Assembly: GCA_012656075.1 (NCBI GenBank)
Contig: JAAKBF010000154.1
Span: forward strand, 1-64,000
DNA: 64,000 nucleotides
Source of the DNA: Phytophthora hibernalis
Lineage: Eukaryota; Oomycota; Peronosporomycetes; Peronosporales; Peronosporaceae
Reading direction: 5' to 3'
Shown here: positions 24,261 through 34,225 of the stretch, one piece after another
Numbering within the stretch: position 1 is the first letter of the stretch
How the letters are laid out: each line of letters starts with the position of its first letter
Made by a program: the position numbers and the translations under genes
Notes under the pieces: model-generated
What the model saw: the letters and a program-made list of their open reading frames with translations, nothing else
Database searches by the model: none
Told to the model about the DNA's origin: nothing

Positions 24261-24279
24261 ATGTCGTAAGTTACGACAT
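24261..24279. repeat. Subterminal palindrome of the piggyBac element (left)
   Basis: ATGTCGTAA-G-TTACGACAT has perfect 9-base arms. An imperfect relative (CGTCGTAACTTGTGACAT) lies just outside it at 24231. Such sites may bind the transposase. Confidence 0.8.
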
Positions 24280-24878
24280 TGAATTCGGAACAACAGGGAT
24301 TGGCTCAACAAGCATTTTCCCATGCTTTGTTCAAGTGAATTGTGGCCTCCTCAAAAGTATTAGACTGTGAGGGTATTTGAGAAAAATCAAAGGAGCTAAC
24401 ATAGATGACAACATGAATCCGGGTTAGGTTCCACGCGCGCCAGTTGGAGGGTCCAGAGGCCACTCATTCGAGAATTTACTGGATGGTGCGCATCCGGACC
24501 AGCGCACGCGGGACCACCACCACCGTCGCCCGTGAAATCGACTTTTCCCACACTTCTGGCGGCAACTTTGGGTGGCGGGTGGACGTACAAGCGGACGAGT
24601 GGTCTCGCAAGAGAGGGAAGGTATGTAAGCCCCGATGGTGCAGGGGTATTTGTCGGGGAGAGCTCGCTAGTAGCGCACGCGTTGCAGTCGGGCTATTGGA
24701 CGAGATGAATGATGCAGCGGCGGCAGCAGAGATCACGACGGCGGCGGCGCGGACGACCACGACGAAGGCGGCGCGCAGAACGGTCGGCGGGTTGAGACGC
24801 TCAAGCAGCTTCAGCGGTGGCTGAAACTAAAGAACGCCTACGAGACACACGAGGTTCTTCATGTCGTAGGTCTCCTAG

Positions 24879-26521
24879 ATGCCGCACATACTGTGCCCCC
24901 AGAAACGGCGCTTTGCCGACCACTGGTCAATGGTCGAGGGCGGAGCGATCCCGGTCGGCAACGTTGGCCGCTTAATGAGACGCAACCGGTGTCAAGATAT
25001 CCACCGCGACCTGCACTTCGTGGACAACAAGGCGGAGATCACGCGGGACAAACTGTGGAAGCTTCGTCCGGTCGTTGACAGGCTCCAGAAACGCTTCCTG
25101 TCGGCATGGTCTCTGCCGTCAGTGTTCTCCTTCGACGAGGGCGTGCTTTCGTCGACATCAAAGCGGAACACCATGTGCATGCTCATGCCGGACAAGCCTC
25201 ACCGCTACGTGTCAAAGATGTTAATGACGTGCGACTCGAGAACGTCGTACTGCCACAGGTGGGGTGTCTTTTCGCTCGGAGATTATGTCGTAAGTTACGA
25301 CTTTGAGGTCTCATCCTAACGCGCTATGTCGTGCCTGACTAGTTTTGAACTATATGTTGGCAAGCGCAACGCAGGTGATGGTGGAGATGCACCAATTGAC
25401 AACAAGTCAGGCGTCGCCGCAGTCGTTCATAATCTCAAGGTTGTGCTTGAGTCGAACGAGCGCCATCCGTTGCACGCGGTAGTCGTGGATCGCTTCTACT
25501 CATCCGTCCTCCTCGCGATCGAGTTGCTCGGCATGGGCATATACGTCATCGGAACAATCAAGACCAACAGGCTCGGGTATGATGCCAACGTGAAGGCGAA
25601 TCGCGCTAGCCGACCAGCCAGCATCCCGCGTGGCACGTTCAAGTTCTCCCGGTCGGTCGCCGTTCCTAACATGGTCGCCTTCCAGTGGTGGGACCGTAAG
25701 CCCGTTCACTACTTGTGCACGGGCTCCGTGATGACGGAGGCGAACATTGGGCGAAAGGTCAAGTAGGTCGGGACGATCACCGTGCCGTTCCCGAGCGCAG
25801 TTACGGACTACCAGCGCTGGATGGGCGGAGTTGATGTGCACGATCAACTCCGCCTGCAAAGATACTCTCCAGACCTCGACCAAGTTCGAGAAGTACTATA
25901 AGAGCTTGTTCCTCGGACTGGTAGACATGGCGCTGGTAAATGCCTACCTATCGCATAAAGAAGCAACTAGGATGGCTGGGACACAGCCCATGAAGCGTGG
26001 GGAGTGGTTCAGCCTTCTCCAGAACCAGCTCCTCCAACTCAAACCCCAAGACTTCGCCGGAGTTGTCGCCACCCCGACCATCGGAAGCCAAAAGCGCAAG
26101 CGAGCACGAGCTCGACACGCGCACGCGCCCGAGCAGTCGGAAGATTGGGTGATCGTGAGCGGTATGCAGAAGCGCAGGCAGCGCTCGTGTAAGGTCTGCG
26201 CACTGCTGCGGACAAGCAAAGCGAAGAAGTGTTCGCCACGACCTACTTCTGCGAGCGCTGCTCGGGCGACGATGCCAAGTGCTGGCTCTGCAACAAGATA
26301 CGCCGTGAATACAAGGGCGTGGCGAAAACCTGTTTCGAGATTTGGCATGACGATTTTGACGCCGGCGAGTTGATCCCGCCTACGCTCGGGAAGCGTGTGG
26401 TCTTGCGGCGACCTGGCCAGAAGGCTGCTGTGCAGAAAAAGACGCGCCGTGAGCTCCAGCTTCGCGCTGAAGACGCTGATGATGAAAGTGAGAGCGACAG
26501 TGAGGGAGACATCGCTGAGTA
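24879..26521 (+). pseudogene. piggyBac transposase (DDE_Tnp_1_7), broken
   Basis: It excises and inserts DNA at TTAA. Recognisable parts are RRFADHWSM and GAIPVGN (start), NRCQDIHRDLHFVDNK, the first catalytic Asp in VFSFDEGVL (about 25120-25146), the second in VVVDRFYSS (about 25480-25506), the third in GGVDVHDQLR (about 25826-25855), and a C-terminal cysteine finger (CERCSGDDAKCWLCNK, about 26247-26297). A GT-AG intron at 25259-25342 joins TSYCH to FELYVGK. A TAG at 25764-25766 and frame changes near 25860 and 26225 break it. The N-terminal acidic part upstream (24444-24870) is in mixed frames. The true start is uncertain. Confidence 0.85.
25285..25301. repeat. piggyBac palindrome inside the transposase intron
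   Basis: ATGTCGTAAGTTACGAC is the same motif as at 24261. It lies wholly within the predicted intron 25259-25342, so it would not enter the protein. Confidence 0.8.
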
Positions 26522-26684
26522 GGTTGCGTAGCACATGATGACTGTTAGCTGTCGCTATGGCGTTATGCACGATTGCTTGAATGAACGTACCTTCTTCCCC
26601 TTGTTTTCTGAAATGACTGAACTCACTGACCTTGCATTGTAACACGTTGGCTTTTTTTCTTTTCCTGCCGAGTGTCGGACGGGG

Positions 26685-26840
26685 GTAAGTTACGACATGG
26701 ACGCTCTTCTTGGAATAGGAACGGTGTATATCTTACGACATTGATCGAGAAACCTGTTGAAAGTTTATACACCTATCCGCATGTGGTACCTTTGCCACAT
26801 ACGAATTCCTATATACATGACTACGTCGTAAGATACGACA
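26685..26840. repeat. Subterminal palindrome cluster of the piggyBac element (right)
   Basis: Three copies occur: GTAAGTTACGACATG at about 26685, TATCTTACGACAT at about 26728, and the full GTCGTA-AGA-TACGAC at 26825-26839. With the left-end copies they make a two-sided array. Confidence 0.75.
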
Positions 26841-26952
26841 TTCGCTTACGTGTTCAGCGGCCTTTTTCGGGAACCAAGGGGTTAAGGGGGTCAGTGGAAG
26901 CACGTTTGTTCGGTTTATTCGGCAATTTTCAAGCCCACTGTACATGAACAAC

Positions 26953-27177
26953 CAGTGCTTCCTAAAATACTATGGAAGCCCCTCACTTATTGCAACATCA
27001 ATTATTGCAATTTTAATGGATGATTTCATTGGTCAAAATCCACTTTTTCGTACTCGTGATTGGGTAAAATTCGTTAAGTAACAGGTTGAACAATCAATTA
27101 TTGTAGGGTATCATCTTGCTCAGAGAAATCAATTATGCGCCGCATATTATGGCAGTATATATTTTTAGGAAGCACTG
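26953..27177. mobile_element. 225-bp hAT-type MITE
   Basis: The inverted ends are CAGTGCTTCCTAAAATA at 26953 and, reversed, CAGTGCTTCCTAAAAATA ending at 27177. The flanks TGAACAAC (26945-26952) and TGTACAAC (27178-27185) agree at seven of eight bases, as an 8-base hAT target duplication would after one mutation. It is AT-rich inside, with no coding capacity. It lies at the border between the repeat-rich and gene-dense halves. Confidence 0.8.
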
Positions 27178-27185
27178 TGTACAAC

Positions 27186-27507
27186 TCGCGGTGCTGCATG
27201 CGATGACTTTAAGAATGATTAATAAATTGCATGTAGCTTCGTTACCAGGTATCTCCTTTGTTTCAAAATTAATTATGGTTTAAGCTTTGTTATCGACCTG
27301 CGCCCCGGGTTGCCTATGATTTTTAGAGACGGCGGATCGACCAATCCGCAAACCGAGAAAAACTCCAAAAGGGGTCAAATCCGCTGTAAATGCAGTACAG
27401 GCTCCATAGAGTACTTCATTCCAAAAGAGAACGCCTACCAAAAAACAATTGACTCCAGGATGACAGCACAATTTTCGAATGTTGTTTTCACTATGCCTGC
27501 ACCCACT
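27186..27507. other. Spacer at the border of the gene-dense block
   Basis: Short frames only (for example plus 27310 on). The 3' end of the IQ/coiled-coil gene begins at 27508 on the minus strand. Confidence 0.5.
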
Positions 27508-30500
27508 CTACTCATAAATATCCAGAGCTTCCCAGGCAAAGCACGGCATAAAAGTACCGTTTTCCGCGGTTTGATCGATAGCATCTAGCGTTCGCTCATC
27601 TTGTTGCCCCCATGCATGTGTAGTGAGCTGTGAACGATCTCTTCGCTCTCGTACCTGCCGTTTTGCCTCGCGTTCCGATCGACCCCGAGTGTCATCTTCG
27701 GCCTTAGCTCTTCGCTTATCTTCTATCCATCGCGTCACATTCCTCGGTACGGACATTCCTGTCAATATCTTCCATCGCACGAGTGGCCACCGATAAAATC
27801 GCTCCAATATCCGTGCTCGGTATCCACCACCCGCTGCAAGCCAGTTGCTCATAGCAGTGGTAGTTGTCGACCGGTCATTCAGCATCGCAAACGTGCAGCT
27901 CAGCCGCATCCAGTCCGCATCATCGAACATAGAGACAGGAATTTCGCTTTTGGTTTGCTGTCGCCGAAGTGCAGCAACAACAGCTCGACGTTTGGACGTC
28001 AATTCTGATGGCTTGTGTGTCTGGCGTTTTCTCATCACGAGGTAAGCATCTTTTGCGAGCACAAACTCATGTCGCTCAAAGTACCGGTCTCCAACTTCGC
28101 GCCACGTCTGTGGAACTTTTATCCAGTCTTGCCATGTACTGTACCCGTGATGCAAGGATCCTTTCAAGTTTTTGCGGTGTGCGTCTTCATATGCAACAGC
28201 ACAAAGTCTTCGACTGGGCTTACCCTCCAACTCCATTATTCGAGCAGCAAGAAAGACGATGTCAGATGGCTCCCAGCCGAAAGGTGCGCCATCCATAGTA
28301 TGCAGCACGTATTCCCGACTTTGGCGGAACATCTTCAGTGAAAACATCACAATACCAGCGCGGAAGATCACCTCCGTCAGTCTAGTATACCGAGGAAAGC
28401 ACATGATGATACCTCCGAGTATTTCTGCTGCATGCCGATAGTCCCCATTGAGCTCGAGGGCGAAAGCAATTTCTTGCAAGAACGACGGACTACTGAGAAA
28501 TACGAGATGTGTGCTTGCCTGCTGGAAGAAGAACAGCGACTTGTTGAGATATTCCCACTGCGCGCAGACCTCATACTGCTTGAGAAAACACCGTCCGAGC
28601 TGTCGAAGCAACGCGGGTGGAACATCCAAGTACGACGAAGATGATGAATTATCATCGAATCGAGAATACTGCATGCTGTGAACGGCTTCCAGAAGACACC
28701 TACAAGCAGCCTCATATTGCCTGTTGTGCATGAGCTCAAACCCTTTTCGAGAAGCCTCGGACCCCCATGAGCGTCCAAGGAAATGCGCAGCGACACGTTT
28801 CCACCGATCCCGAGTAACTTTGTTCGTACTTCCAGGCCCATTCTTTGGTGGCTCAGGTTTGGGATTCCTTCGGCTGTAGATTCGTGCCATGATTGGATCT
28901 TCCTCGTAAAACTCGTGATAGAAGAACTTCCGTGGCTTCCTTTTTCGGTGGCACCTTGTCTTCGGTGAGGTTGTGTTCGTTTGGTAAATGAGCTGCGACA
29001 GCTTCGTAGTCCAAATCCAAAGGTGGTGGGCCCTTGAAACTCTCAGCAAGCTCCATGAAAACTTCGACGTTCACTTTCAAAAATATTGGGTAGTCAATGA
29101 CCAGGTGGCGTAATGCTGCAGCTTCTTGTGGAGACCATAACAACTTTTCCAGACGAGTACCCTCATCCTCCCAGTCCTGACGCTCCATGGTGACGACATC
29201 TTCCCGCATCATACGCAGGTTACGCTTTTCACGAATACGTTTGTCTTGCATGCGAGCTTCACTTATATCAAGACTCTGTGCTCTGCGGTCTTCCTCTTGC
29301 ATGCTTTCTCGTTCGTGCTTCTCAAGGATACGATCCAGCTGCAGTTCAGCTTGATGAAGGCGACGCTGACGATTTTCTTCATCGTACATCAGTTTGCGAT
29401 TCCTCGCCTCTTGCAATCGGTCCTTTTGTTTGTTTGCAACTTGATCAGCCATCTGCTGCATCTGCTGAAGTGTTCGTTTGTACTCTTCAGCTTGATGCAG
29501 CATCCTCCGGTTCTCTTGTTCGCGATCGTCTTCAGTTTGCATTTGCGAAGTTTCAAGACTCTCACGACGCCGCTCAATGTCTCGAAGCCGTCTCCGCTCT
29601 CTGCAAAGCTTGAAGTACTGCTCCTTGCGCTGCTTTTCTTCGACAGCTCTACTTAGCGCGTCCTCGTCACGCATCCAATTATTTTCACGACGTTGGCGTT
29701 CCTCCAAAGCTTTCTGTGCCTCCAGCTTGGCAAACTCCAGCGGGTCCAGAGAGTACTTTGTTCGTTCTTTCTCGCGCTTAGCTTCCCACTGCTCAGCTGC
29801 CGCACTCTTCTTCTGAGCAAAATGCCATCGACGACTACTTTTGTCCGCATATTCCATCAACTCTCTCTCAAACTGTTCTCGAGTCATGTCCTCATGCTTT
29901 TGTCGTCTCAAAGCTTCCTTTTGTCGTTCAACCACACGTAGCTTTGCTATCTCGGCGTCTTGTTCAGCTTCAATTCGCCATCGCATTTCGTCTTCCTCTC
30001 TTTCACGTCGCCAGAAGCGCTCTTGTGCATCTGCCTTCTCTGCCTTAGACAAACTCGCCCAACGTATTTTTTCTTCTTCGTGCGCTAGCAAACGCTGACG
30101 CTCCAGTTCGTTTTTCTTCTCAACATCAGCACGTATGATTTCTTTCACCTCTCTTAGTTGTTGTTGCGCTTGCTCCTGCAGGAAATTTTCGCGCCTTGAC
30201 AACTCTATCAACCGGTCTCGAGCTTCGAGCTCGCGACGTTGAGACTCAGCTATTACGTAGCGCATTTGATACTCTTCCACTAGCATGAGTGCGTTCTCTT
30301 CCTGCTCGCGACGTTGACGCTTTAGCTTTTGACGCAGTCGCATGTCCTCCTCTAGTGTCCGCAATGCACGCATAAATTCACGAGTCTCGAGGTCTGCGCG
30401 GTGCATCATTTCACGTTCACGAGCCTCTGAAAGCCTCTCGGTTGTTTTTGCAAGTTCTTTCTTCGTGACTGCTTCATGATCTTCGCGCTTCTGATCACGA

Positions 30501-31897
30501 CGAACTCGTTTCGCTTCCAGGAATCGCTCCTTTGCTGCTTGCAATTCTCGTTCACGTTTTGCTACAAGTTGACGCAGTTCATGGACGGCATGAAAAAGTT
30601 GTCGACGTGTCGCTTCAACAGGACGTGCTGCGTTGCGTGCTGCAATTGCTGCGGATTTTGGTGCTCTCTGCTGACCTCGAGTCACCTCGACAGCTACATG
30701 AGTCTCTGTGACAAGAATCAACATGGCGTTAAGCTTTGCGGCAAGAATTCGATCCCCACGTGCAATTTCGTGTAGGCGATGCAGGTTTCCAGTTGGAGAA
30801 ATTGAGGCAAGTAGCATCCTCAACTGGGTTTGAAGCTCACGCTTGACTTGTTTACGAGTTGATCGACCTCGCCAAGCTGCTTGGAGTTTAGCTGCATGCA
30901 TCACCGTCAGCTGGAGTACATGTTCTCGTCGGCGCAACCACTTGCGTACGCAACTTTGAATCGTGCGACTAGCTTCCCATTGTGCATAAAGCGCATTCAA
31001 GTTTCGGCGTCGTCGATTCCACCGTTGACTACGAAAACGAAACACGCGTTGGATGTGAATCGCGAATGGAGCAAGTGTTTCAAGACGTCGCTGTTCTTCT
31101 GCGTGCCAAGCCACGTATCCAAGCCAGATTTTCCAGCGCGATCGCAGTCGTTGATGAGCATATAGCTTGAACAGTGGTGTAAACTTGTACAAACTCGCCA
31201 AACTCGAGGCACGGATATCTGCAAGTAGGGCATGAACTTTCGTGTCTTCTTGGAAAGCTTCAAGTCGCATCTTATGCTGCTCTCGAGCGAGAGATTGAAT
31301 GTTTGCATCGAGTGGGGCGCAATCGATTCGTCCTTTAGGTTGTTCCTCCATCTTCAGTAAAAGCTCAGGTACTACTAGTTTTGGTGGGATCGGACATGGC
31401 ATCCGAAATTCTTGATGTGGCACAACAGCAGCTCGAAGAGGTGAAGCTGCAACTGGAGCGATAATTTCTTGTGCGATCACACTAGCAATGGCACCTCGAT
31501 TGCGAATTGAGGCCCGCATGCTCTGCTCCGTTCGACGCAACTTTAAGTAGTTGATAGGCTCTGGTGCCAAGTCCAATGTCGTTCGGAGTTTCTTCGCTGG
31601 ACAAGTGTCGATAACAGTTTTCCTCGTTGGGCTTACCTCTTTGACATGGCCTTGGTTAGCTTCGCGTTGCATCTTGACCTGTTGATGAGCCTTGAAATGC
31701 TGCAACTGGCGAACTGATTGCAACTCTCCTGGTCGAATGTGCCAATTAACTTCATCCCCTGTAGATCGCTCGGCGTCATTGTTATCGGTCCATTGCTCAG
31801 TGGCGTTGCCTTGGAATGGAACACCTCGATGCAGTTCAAAGCTTTTCGTGTCACTTTCATCCTGCGCCACCGCCCGGAACTGCATGACCCGTAGCAA
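27508..31897 (-). CDS. IQ-motif, long coiled-coil protein with helical-repeat C-terminus
   Basis: A long open frame (31897-28853) and a second (29049-27508) overlap in different frames. Removing one base from the A-run complementary to 28941-28945 joins them into 1,462 residues. Near residues 280-365 are three IQ-like calmodulin sites (IHIQRVFRFRSQRWNRR, TIQSCVRKWLRRR, KLQAAWRGRSTRKQ). Residues about 430-920 are a charged coiled coil full of R/E/Q. The last 400 residues form helix-turn repeats suggestive of TPR-like folds (ALELNGDYRHAAEIL, RMLWEPSD-type blocks). Such proteins often serve cilia or microtubules, here perhaps zoospore flagella, but this is inferred. No paralogue is named. A 521-bp piece is copied at 7.76-8.28 kb. 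The start could be further upstream. Confidence 0.8.
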
Positions 31898-31976
31898 AAT
31901 GCGCCGACTTTCTAAGGCCTAAGCATGGATGCCGAACTAATTGTCCAGGAAGCGCCGTTTTCAATGCCTGAAAACT

Positions 31977-32034
31977 TATTTTCAAGCAACTGAAGGTTTA
32001 TTTTCAAGCAACTGAAGGTTTATTTTCAAGCAAG
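31977..32034. repeat. 22-bp tandem repeat upstream of the IQ gene
   Basis: Two full and one partial copies of 'ttcaagcaactgaaggttta' plus 'tt' start at 31981, 32003 and 32025. They lie 80-140 bases upstream of the coding start. Confidence 0.8.
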
Positions 32035-32064
32035 TCCATTTCGTGGCGGCTTTTCAAGCAAATC

Positions 32065-32880
32065 GATGGTTCGCAAGCAAGTGGTGCGAACTTAGTGAGA
32101 CTAGGTGGCTTTTCAAGCAGTGTTTTTATTTTTAGTGATTTTATTTTACAAAACACAGCTGTGTACAGACTGTACAGTACAGTTAATTAAACTTTGGGAA
32201 TCATTGTTTTTTATAGGATGTCCCTACCGACAATTTAAGCACGTCGTCCACCTGGTCGACACCGCAAACAGCAGGTACTTTACCTCTTCGTTTCTACACA
32301 GTGGAGAACTTAGTTTCGGTATTGACAAGGTCTCCATCACGTTTTCTGAACTGGACTGTCGTTCAAGAATTTGAGAGTGAAGGCGAGGTACAAAATTTGC
32401 CCGGGGTTGTGAAGTCTTGGGTGAACAGGAGCGGAAGGTACTTTTGGATCGTTGAATTTGAACGAAAGTAGCCGAAGACAGTCGACATGGAGGCACTCGC
32501 CAAATGATCAACTACACACACTCCACAGGTGGAACTGTTGTGCAGTAGATGGAAACTGAGGTGGTGGTCCAGCCGGTCGCACGTTTATCTCCATGCGTGT
32601 TTCTTGGTGGTAACGGGTTGAAAGGAGGCTAGACGTAGTAGGCATCAAGGGTGCTGCGAACTAGGGACCACCTTTATCCACTAATATACTTTGCATTTTG
32701 CAATTTCCTTCAAACAAATCAAGTCACAAGAGCCAAAAACTACCCAACTTTCGTGAATAAGAGAAATGTGCTTGGCTTACTCTAATGCTTGAATATCACC
32801 CTCGGTTATCTGCAAAATTTGCTTGGCTTACTTAGTTTGCTCGGAAAACCACCTCTGAGCCCGTTTGCTTGCGAACCATC
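32065..32880. repeat. Perfect 16-bp inverted repeats about 800 bp apart
   Basis: GATGGTTCGCAAGCAA at 32065-32080 is exactly repeated in inverted form at 32865-32880. The enclosed 780 bases hold no intact gene. This could be a small unclassified element; no clear target duplication was found. Confidence 0.55.
32214..32472 (+). other. Possible exon or gene fragment
   Basis: After a splice-acceptor-like 'ttttttatag' an open frame runs for about 85 codons to a TAG near 32470 (with LPLRFYTVENLVSVLTRSP and GVVKSWVNRSGRYFWIVEF). Its composition looks coding, but no upstream exon, ATG or known domain was found. It may be a captured piece inside the inverted-repeat element. Confidence 0.3.
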
Positions 32881-32989
32881 CGCCATTTGCTCGGAAATAA
32901 TCTTTTTCCGCTGAAAACCTTGAAACGTACCATCAAACTATTTTTTTCTTGGACACCACAAACAAGACAACTTAGTTGTAGATCGGCTA

Positions 32990-34225
32990 GTGGTCGTGGT
33001 GATGACTTCGGGTAGTCCAGAGGATCTAGATGCACCAAGTGATGAAGCTCTGGAAGATGTTGAAGACGACGATGGTGATGAAGAAGAAGAGGAGGACGAA
33101 GGTGACGATGAAGCTACTGAAAATGATGAAGAAAAAGATAACCAAACCAATTCCAGGAAGAGAAAGCAGACGCGAAAGCCTCCTACCCGCTCGATCAAAG
33201 TGTTGGCAGGTGGTGCTGCATCCTACGTGATTCCGCCAAGTCGTCCGAAGCCTCAACGACCTGTTGACAATGGGGCCGGAGTACGAATTACTCAGCAAAA
33301 GCAGATTGGTCATGCTTGGGCTGAAGGACCGCGTATCGATCTGGTACACTTGGGTTACGTGCAGGAAGACTTCGAGCGACGGCAAGAAGCAGTGGCCAAT
33401 ATCCGAGAGCGTCTGACGTTGAAGTCACGACCAGGGTATCAGCTCCGCGTTCGCACGCGATGGAATTGTCAATCGCTGACCCGCATGATCCTTCGTCGGC
33501 ATTTCTTGTGGCTACCTTGCGTTATAAGCTCGCTGCCCGAGGCTGTTTGGGATGGAGATATCCTTCAAGTTCATATGCACTTGCTGCAGCGAGCTGACGT
33601 GAACATGCGTGACCCCGAGACAGGGCAGTTGGCGCTCAACATTGCCATCCAGCAGCAACACGAGCCCATTGCTCGTCTTCTGATCGATCGTGACGCGGAT
33701 GTGAACCAGCAAGATGATGTTTCACTGCTGGCACCAGTCCACAACGCTATCATCATGGGCAACAAAGCCCTGTTTCGACGCCTACTCAAAGCTGGGGCCG
33801 ACGTTGAGCTGGCAGACCGTGAAGGCTTCACACCATTGCACTGGGCTTCCGTGCGTGGATATCTGGAGATCGTCGCTCAGCTCGTCGAAATATCTGGTGC
33901 TGACGTGAATCGCCAAGATGCCATGGGCTGGACACCACTACACTTAGCTTGCTTGAAAGGTTACCCGGACCTCGTAGAGTATCTGCTCGTCGAACGGCAT
34001 GCTCGCAGCGATGTAGAAGACTGCTACGGCTTCACTCCAATGATGTTTGCTCGCATCGCTGAAAATATGGACATCGTCAAGCGTTTGGACGACTTTGTTG
34101 CTCAACAGGAGACCAAGAGGCTCCAAAAGCTTGCAGCTGGACAGCAGACGCACAAGAAGACCAAGAAGAAGCGAAAGCCGAGACTGTCCTCACCCAAGCG
34201 GTTGTTCTTATCGACGAAGAACTGA
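32990..34225 (+). CDS. Ankyrin-repeat protein with acidic N-terminus
   Basis: This 411-residue frame has no introns. Residues 5-55 are strongly acidic, followed by a basic patch (SRKRKQTRKPPTR) that could be a nuclear signal. Residues about 185-375 contain four to five ankyrin repeats: LALNIAIQQQHEPIARLLIDRDADVN, an APVHNAIIMGNKALFRRLL unit, FTPLHWASVRGYLEIVAQLV, WTPLHLACLKGYPDLVEYLL and FTPMMFARIAEN. The C-terminus is Lys-rich. Ankyrin repeats bind proteins; the partner is unknown. A second ATG at 33002 is equally possible as the start. Its last 18 bases overlap the convergent gene on the other strand. Confidence 0.88.
   Translation: MVVVMTSGSPEDLDAPSDEALEDVEDDDGDEEEEEDEGDDEATENDEEKDNQTNSRKRKQTRKPPTRSIKVLAGGAASYVIPPSRPKPQRPVDNGAGVRITQQKQIGHAWAEGPRIDLVHLGYVQEDFERRQEAVANIRERLTLKSRPGYQLRVRTRWNCQSLTRMILRRHFLWLPCVISSLPEAVWDGDILQVHMHLLQRADVNMRDPETGQLALNIAIQQQHEPIARLLIDRDADVNQQDDVSLLAPVHNAIIMGNKALFRRLLKAGADVELADREGFTPLHWASVRGYLEIVAQLVEISGADVNRQDAMGWTPLHLACLKGYPDLVEYLLVERHARSDVEDCYGFTPMMFARIAENMDIVKRLDDFVAQQETKRLQKLAAGQQTHKKTKKKRKPRLSSPKRLFLSTKN

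Larger units (their letters stand above)
24212..26885 (+). mobile_element. piggyBac transposon, 2,674 bp, both ends present
   Basis: It starts TTAACCCCTTGGCTCCCGA (24212) and, read from the other end, TTAACCCCTTGGTTCCCGA (ending 26885), so 18 of 19 bases match and TTAA flanks both ends. It encodes a piggyBac transposase on the plus strand. A palindromic motif GTCGTAA-N-TTACGAC or half of it recurs near both ends and once inside an intron. Complete ends with a damaged gene suggest a young but non-autonomous copy. Confidence 0.92.

Noticed and set aside
29246..30775. Plus-strand frames rich in Leu, Phe and Ser opposite the coiled coil
   Set aside because: Typical antisense shadows of a Glu/Arg/Gln-rich coiled-coil gene.
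32105..32374. 89-codon plus-strand frame upstream of the ankyrin gene
   Set aside because: A different frame over the same bases (32214-32472) has better coding composition; neither has a confirmed start.
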